Assembly (NCBI RefSeq): GCF_036010505.1
Contig: NZ_CP108569.1
Location: forward strand, 3,297,001-3,361,000
DNA from: Streptomyces sp. NBC_01197
GTDB lineage: Bacteria > Actinomycetota > Actinomycetes > Streptomycetales > Streptomycetaceae
Reading direction: 5' to 3'
DNA: 64,000 nt
The translations under genes and the position numbers were made by a program. The notes below the pieces were generated by a model. That model saw only the letters and a program-made list of their open reading frames with translations. It was not told where the DNA came from and did no database searches. Positions 60,339 through 64,000 of the stretch are shown here, piece after piece; within the stretch, counting starts at the first letter, position 1, and each line of letters begins with the position of its first letter.

Positions 60339-61550
60339 TCAGCCCGCGCGCAGTGACACCGCCATCGCCTCGACCGCGAGCAGCGGTCCCACGTTCCGGT
60401 CGAGCGCCTGGCGGCAGGCGGTGATCGCCTCGATCCTGCGCAGGGTGCTCTCCGGGCTGGAGCTCAGCGCGATCCGGTCCAGCGAGTCCCTGACGTCCTC
60501 ATTGGCGATGGCCACTCTGGAGCGCAGCTGGAGCGCCAGCACGTCCCGGTAGAAGCCGATCAGATCGGTCAGCGCGAGGTCGAGCGTGTCGCGCTGGGTA
60601 CGGGTCGAGCGGCGCTTCTGCCGGTCGGCCAGCTCCTTCATCGCCCCTGCCGTGCCCCGGGGCATCCGCCCGCCGGCCGACGCACCGAGCGCCGCCTTCA
60701 GGTCCTCGGTCTCCTTGGTGTCCGTCCCCTCCGCGACCTCCTTGGCGTCCTCGGTCGCGGCGTCGATCAGCTCCTGCGCCGACTTGAGACAGCCGCCGAT
60801 CTCCCCGACGCGCAGCGGCATCCTGAGCACGGCGGCGCGCCGGGCCCGGGCGCGCTCGTCGGTGGCGAGGCGGCGCGCCCTGCCGATATGACCCTGCGTC
60901 GCGCGGGCCGCGTCCATGGCCGCCTGTGGCTCGATGCCGTCCCGTCTGACCAGGATGTCGGCCACCGCCTCCACGGGTGGTGTGCGCAGGGTGAGATTGC
61001 GGCAGCGCGAGCGGATGGTCGGCAGCACGTCCTCCAGGGACGGCGCGCAGAGCAGCCACACCGTACGGGGGGCGGGCTCCTCGACGGCCTTCAGCAGTAC
61101 GTTCCCCGCGCCCTCGGTGAGGCGGTCCGCGTCCTCCATGACGATGACCTGCCAGCGGCCGACCGCGGGCGAGAGCTGAGCGCGGCGGACCAGCTCGCGG
61201 GTCTCCTTCACGCCGATGGAGAGCTGGTCCGTGCGGACGACCTCGACATCCGCGTGCGTACCGACGAGGGCCGTGTGGCAGCCCTCGCAGAAGCCGCAGC
61301 CGGGGACTCCGCCGAGCGCGCGGTCCGGGCTGACGCACTGGAGAGCCGCAGCGAAGGCACGGGCCGTGGTGGACCGGCCGGATCCGGGCGGGCCCGTGAA
61401 CAGCCAGGCGTGTGTCATGGCCGACTTCGACATGGCTTCGGTGGAGGTGCGCTCGGTGCTGGCGGTGACGAGCGCGTCGGCGTCACGGGCGGCGGCGGCG
61501 AGCTGCGTCTGGACGCGGTCCTGGCCGACGAGGTCGTCCCATACGGGCAT
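60339..61550 (-). CDS. holB: DNA polymerase III subunit delta'
   Basis: A 403-residue clamp-loader subunit. P-loop region FTGPPGSGRSTTARA near 50-64 (Lys replaced by Arg, as in many delta' proteins), zinc-binding Cys in CGFCEGCHTAL with an upstream C, SRC at IRSRCRNLTLRTPP, and the clamp-loader C-terminal domain. ATG 61550 gives MPVWDDLVGQDRV, the usual start, with a purine run upstream. It is downstream of the dTMP kinase gene on the same strand, and a strong hairpin separates them. Confidence 0.93.
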   Translation of the reverse strand: MPVWDDLVGQDRVQTQLAAAARDADALVTASTERTSTEAMSKSAMTHAWLFTGPPGSGRSTTARAFAAALQCVSPDRALGGVPGCGFCEGCHTALVGTHADVEVVRTDQLSIGVKETRELVRRAQLSPAVGRWQVIVMEDADRLTEGAGNVLLKAVEEPAPRTVWLLCAPSLEDVLPTIRSRCRNLTLRTPPVEAVADILVRRDGIEPQAAMDAARATQGHIGRARRLATDERARARRAAVLRMPLRVGEIGGCLKSAQELIDAATEDAKEVAEGTDTKETEDLKAALGASAGGRMPRGTAGAMKELADRQKRRSTRTQRDTLDLALTDLIGFYRDVLALQLRSRVAIANEDVRDSLDRIALSSSPESTLRRIEAITACRQALDRNVGPLLAVEAMAVSLRAG

Positions 61551-61752
61551 GCGGTCGCCCCCCTCTTTTCTTGCTCTTACTCTTCTTGCTCTGGCTCTGC
61601 TTGGTCTGCTTTGCCGGTCCCTCTGGGCCGATTTCCGCGCCGTGGTGCCGCGGTTCCTGCCGTCGTGTTGTGCGGTTTCCATTGTGGCGCAGGGGTCTGA
61701 CAGTACGGTCCCGTCCCATGGACCTCTGACTTCCCGGCGGTCGGCGACAGCA

Positions 61753-61792
61753 CCGCGGGCCCGGAGGACAGTGATGTCCTCCGGGCCCGCGG
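61753..61792 (-). terminator. Strong stem-loop terminator after the dTMP kinase gene
   Basis: A perfect 17-bp inverted repeat (61753-61769 and 61776-61792; arm CCGCGGGCCCGGAGGAC) with a 6-base loop, just past the dTMP kinase fusion stop and about 200 bases before the holB start. Confidence 0.85.
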
Positions 61793-61798
61793 GATCAG

Positions 61799-64000
61799 TC
61801 AGCTGCGGCCCTTGCCCCGGCCTCTGCCCCTGTTGTCGTAGTCGTCGCCCTCACGGTCCGAGCCCAGCAGCTCGTCCGCCAGCGAGGGCAGATCGTCCAG
61901 CGGAGTCTCCTCCGCCCAGTCCGAGCGGCGCCGCGGTCGGTCCGGATCGATCTGTGGCAGTTCGCGGGTGCGCTCGTTCGCGTTCTCCGGCGGCGTCGGG
62001 TGCGACTGCGCGGGGTGCTCGTCCCGGAAGTACCCGGGCGGCACCCGGTCCGCGGGGGTGGCGCCGTGCAGGTGCGCCTGCGGCAGAACGGTCGTCTCCT
62101 CCGAATCCCCGGTGGAACCCGCGACCCCGGAACCGGAAGTGGACCCCGCACCGGACCCGCCCGTCGGCTCCGACGGCCTCGCGGCCCACGAAGGACCGGC
62201 GGACCGGGCGGACCGCCCGGGACCCTCCGTCTGACCAGAGCCCTCCGACCGCGAAGGCTGAGAGGCCTGCGACGGCCGAGCGGACCGTTCAGCTCGCGAA
62301 GAGCCCGAGCTGCCGGAGGAACCAGATGTGCCGGACGTACCGGATGAACCAGACGTACCGGATGAACCAGATGCTCCGGATTCTCCCGGAGTCTCCGCGA
62401 TCTTCGGCATGACCGTCGTCTCGTCCGAGTCGGACGACGACGGCGGCGCGGGCCGCACCTCGACCGGCTGGGTCACCTCGTTGGCGCCCACCACCCGTGT
62501 CTCGACAGTCGTCTCGTTGTCGGCCGAAGCCGCTGCCGCCTTTGCCGCCTCGGCGGCCTCCGCCTCGGCCTGCCTGCGGGCCTCCTCGGCCCGGAGCAGC
62601 GCCTGCTCGGCCTTGCGCTGCTTCTCCTTGCGGCGCTCCTCGGCCTCCGCGCGGAGCCGCGCCTCTTCTTCCTTCTGCTTGCGGAGTCGCTCCTGCTCCT
62701 GCTCCCGCGCCTGCTCCTCGGCCTCGCGGCGGGCCCGCTCCTCCTCGGCGAGCCGCCTGGCCTCCTCGGCCTGACGGCGCGCTTCCTCGGCCTGGCGCTC
62801 CTCCTCGCGCCGCCGCGCCTCTTCGAGTTCGCGGCGCTTGCGCTCCTCCTCCTCGGCCCGGAGCTTCGCGAGCTGCGCCTGGCGCTCGCGCTCCAGCCGC
62901 TCCTCCTCCGCCTTGCGGGCCGCTTCCTCCTCGGCCTTCCTGCGGGCCTCTTCCTCGGCGGCCTTCCGCGCCTCCTCCTGGGCCTTGATCTCGGCTTCGG
63001 AGAGCGGGAGCAGCTGGTCGAGACGGTGGCGTACGACCGTGGTGATCTCTTCCGGTTCCTGCGCCCCGTCCACCACCAGGTAGCGGCCGGGGTCCGCGGC
63101 GGCGAGCGTCAGGAACCCGGCCCGTACCCGCTGGTGGAACTCCGCGGGCTCCGACTCCAGCCGGTCGGGTGCCTCCGTGAAGCGCTCACGCGCGGCCTCC
63201 GGCGAGACGTCGAGCAGCACCGTCAGATGCGGTACGAGGCCGCCGGTCGCCCAGCGGTTGATACGACCGATCTCCGTGGGCGCCAGTTCGCGGCCCGCAC
63301 CCTGGTAGGCCACCGACGAGTCGATGTAGCGGTCGGAGATGACGATCGCGCCGCGCTCCAGGGCGGGCAGGACGACCGAATCGACGTGCTCGGCGCGGTC
63401 GGCCGCGTACAGCAGCGCCTCCGCGCGGTTGGAGAGACCGGCCGACGCGACGTCCAGCAGGATCGAACGCAGCCGCTTGCCGACCGGCGTCGCGCCCGGT
63501 TCGCGGGTGACGACGACCTCGTGGCCCTTGGCGCGGATCCACTCCGCGAGCGCCTCGACCTGGGTGGACTTGCCGGCCCCGTCGCCGCCTTCGAGGGCGA
63601 GGAAGAAGCCGGTCGGCGCGGGGGCCTGGACCGGGTCGGCGCCGCCGCGCAGCGCGTCGCGCAGATCGTGGCGCAGCGGTACGCCCGTGCGGTCGTCCGC
63701 CTTGACCAGGACGAGCGCGGCCACCGGCAGCAGCAGCGCACCGACCAGCATCAGAGTGAAGGCGGCACCGCCGTGGGCGAAGACGAAACCGCCGTTGCCG
63801 AGGTGGTGCGGACCGATCAGGGCGGCGACCAGTGGGGCCACGATCGCGCCCAGCGCGACGGCGACCCGTACGACCGCCTGGAGGTGCTCGGTGGTCCGGG
63901 CCCGCCTGCTGTCCTCGGTCTCCTGGTCGATCAGCGTGTGCGTGGTGTTCGCCGCGACACCGGCCGACCAGCCGGCGAGTGCGGCGATCAGGACGACGGT
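61799..64000 (-). CDS. tmk: dTMP kinase fused to an MFS-like membrane domain and charged C-terminus (5' end beyond window)
   Basis: The kinase portion begins LALEGGDGAGKSTQVEAL (P-loop) and includes the DR-x signature VISDRYIDSSVAYQGAGR; it phosphorylates dTMP to dTDP. N-terminal to it are membrane helices (FTLMLVGALLLPVAALVLV and upstream), with the frame open to the window edge, matching the MFS-like/kinase fusions of Streptomyces. C-terminal to the kinase is a long Glu/Arg/Ala charged coiled coil (about 170 residues of EEARRKAEEEA-type repeats), then a Ser/Gly-rich low-complexity region. The upstream part continues outside this window. Confidence 0.9.
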   Translation of the reverse strand, partial: TVVLIAALAGWSAGVAANTTHTLIDQETEDSRRARTTEHLQAVVRVAVALGAIVAPLVAALIGPHHLGNGGFVFAHGGAAFTLMLVGALLLPVAALVLVKADDRTGVPLRHDLRDALRGGADPVQAPAPTGFFLALEGGDGAGKSTQVEALAEWIRAKGHEVVVTREPGATPVGKRLRSILLDVASAGLSNRAEALLYAADRAEHVDSVVLPALERGAIVISDRYIDSSVAYQGAGRELAPTEIGRINRWATGGLVPHLTVLLDVSPEAARERFTEAPDRLESEPAEFHQRVRAGFLTLAAADPGRYLVVDGAQEPEEITTVVRHRLDQLLPLSEAEIKAQEEARKAAEEEARRKAEEEAARKAEEERLERERQAQLAKLRAEEEERKRRELEEARRREEERQAEEARRQAEEARRLAEEERARREAEEQAREQEQERLRKQKEEEARLRAEAEERRKEKQRKAEQALLRAEEARRQAEAEAAEAAKAAAASADNETTVETRVVGANEVTQPVEVRPAPPSSSDSDETTVMPKIAETPGESGASGSSGTSGSSGTSGTSGSSGSSGSSRAERSARPSQASQPSRSEGSGQTEGPGRSARSAGPSWAARPSEPTGGSGAGSTSGSGVAGSTGDSEETTVLPQAHLHGATPADRVPPGYFRDEHPAQSHPTPPENANERTRELPQIDPDRPRRRSDWAEETPLDDLPSLADELLGSDREGDDYDNRGRGRGKGRS

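Overview
The window is chromosomal DNA of a Streptomyces or very close relative. It has very high GC, many GTG starts and dense gene packing. It also carries actinobacterial markers: a WhiB-type protein, an XRE/DUF397/anti-sigma-like ATPase cluster, the F420-associated zincin, a fused ThrE exporter, and a dTMP kinase fused to a membrane domain. Both ends are core genome. The left end (1-31 kb) runs hpt-tilS, zincin, DD-carboxypeptidase, ppa, ThrE exporter, DedA, glutamate decarboxylase, a WhiJ/BldB-like regulatory cluster, a FUSC transporter, a family-A DNA polymerase, Dps and a SpoIIE phosphatase. The right end (58.4-64 kb) holds tRNA-Thr, an exported hydrolase, DNA polymerase III delta' and the dTMP kinase fusion. 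Between them lie three accessory modules.

(1) 24.6-31.1 kb is a sugar-utilisation locus: GH2 glycosidase, LacI regulator, solute-binding lipoprotein and two permeases. Two near-identical palindromes (TTGCATCGATGCAA and a one-base variant) lie upstream of the GH2/LacI divergon and upstream of the transporter. No ATPase is present, as is usual when Streptomyces uses a shared sugar ATPase.

(2) 31.1-39.0 kb, minus strand, is a four-gene translationally coupled operon with 4-base overlaps at every junction. It encodes a small trypsin-co-occurring-type protein, a trypsin-like protease with a long VMAP-like C-terminal region, a MoxR AAA+ ATPase, and a 1136-residue protein joining a SAV_2336-type N-terminus, a vWA-like domain, a probable pseudokinase and a MinD-like domain without a P-loop lysine. 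It matches the layout of the vWA-MoxR-VMAP ternary conflict systems predicted by comparative genomics.

(3) 39.3-58.3 kb is a headless long-tailed-phage (siphovirus-like) tail and lysis cluster. It has an XRE regulator, a WhiB-like protein, tail terminator, tail tube, tail-assembly chaperones joined by a probable -1 frameshift, two tandem short tape-measure-like proteins, distal tail protein, tail hub, fibres, two amidases and holin-like proteins. No integrase, terminase, portal, capsid, sheath or replication gene is present. It abuts a tRNA-Thr gene and is best read as a candidate domesticated non-contractile tailocin. A family of palindromes with TTGCGYGC half-sites occurs at the XRE promoter, before the WhiB-like gene and before the first tail gene, suggesting one regulator controls the module. 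An AT-richer, opposite-strand cassette of DUF3592-type membrane proteins, some frameshifted, interrupts the tail genes.

Other regulatory structures stand out. A 49-bp near-perfect palindrome with two opposed DnaA-box-like sequences lies between the DUF2786 and DNA polymerase genes. A duplicated 31-bp element precedes the anti-sigma-like ATPase and DUF397 genes. A MerR-type promoter with a 19-bp spacer precedes an aldo/keto reductase. No CRISPR array, rRNA or insertion sequence was seen. All functional calls rest on reading motifs and gene order; no database search was run.
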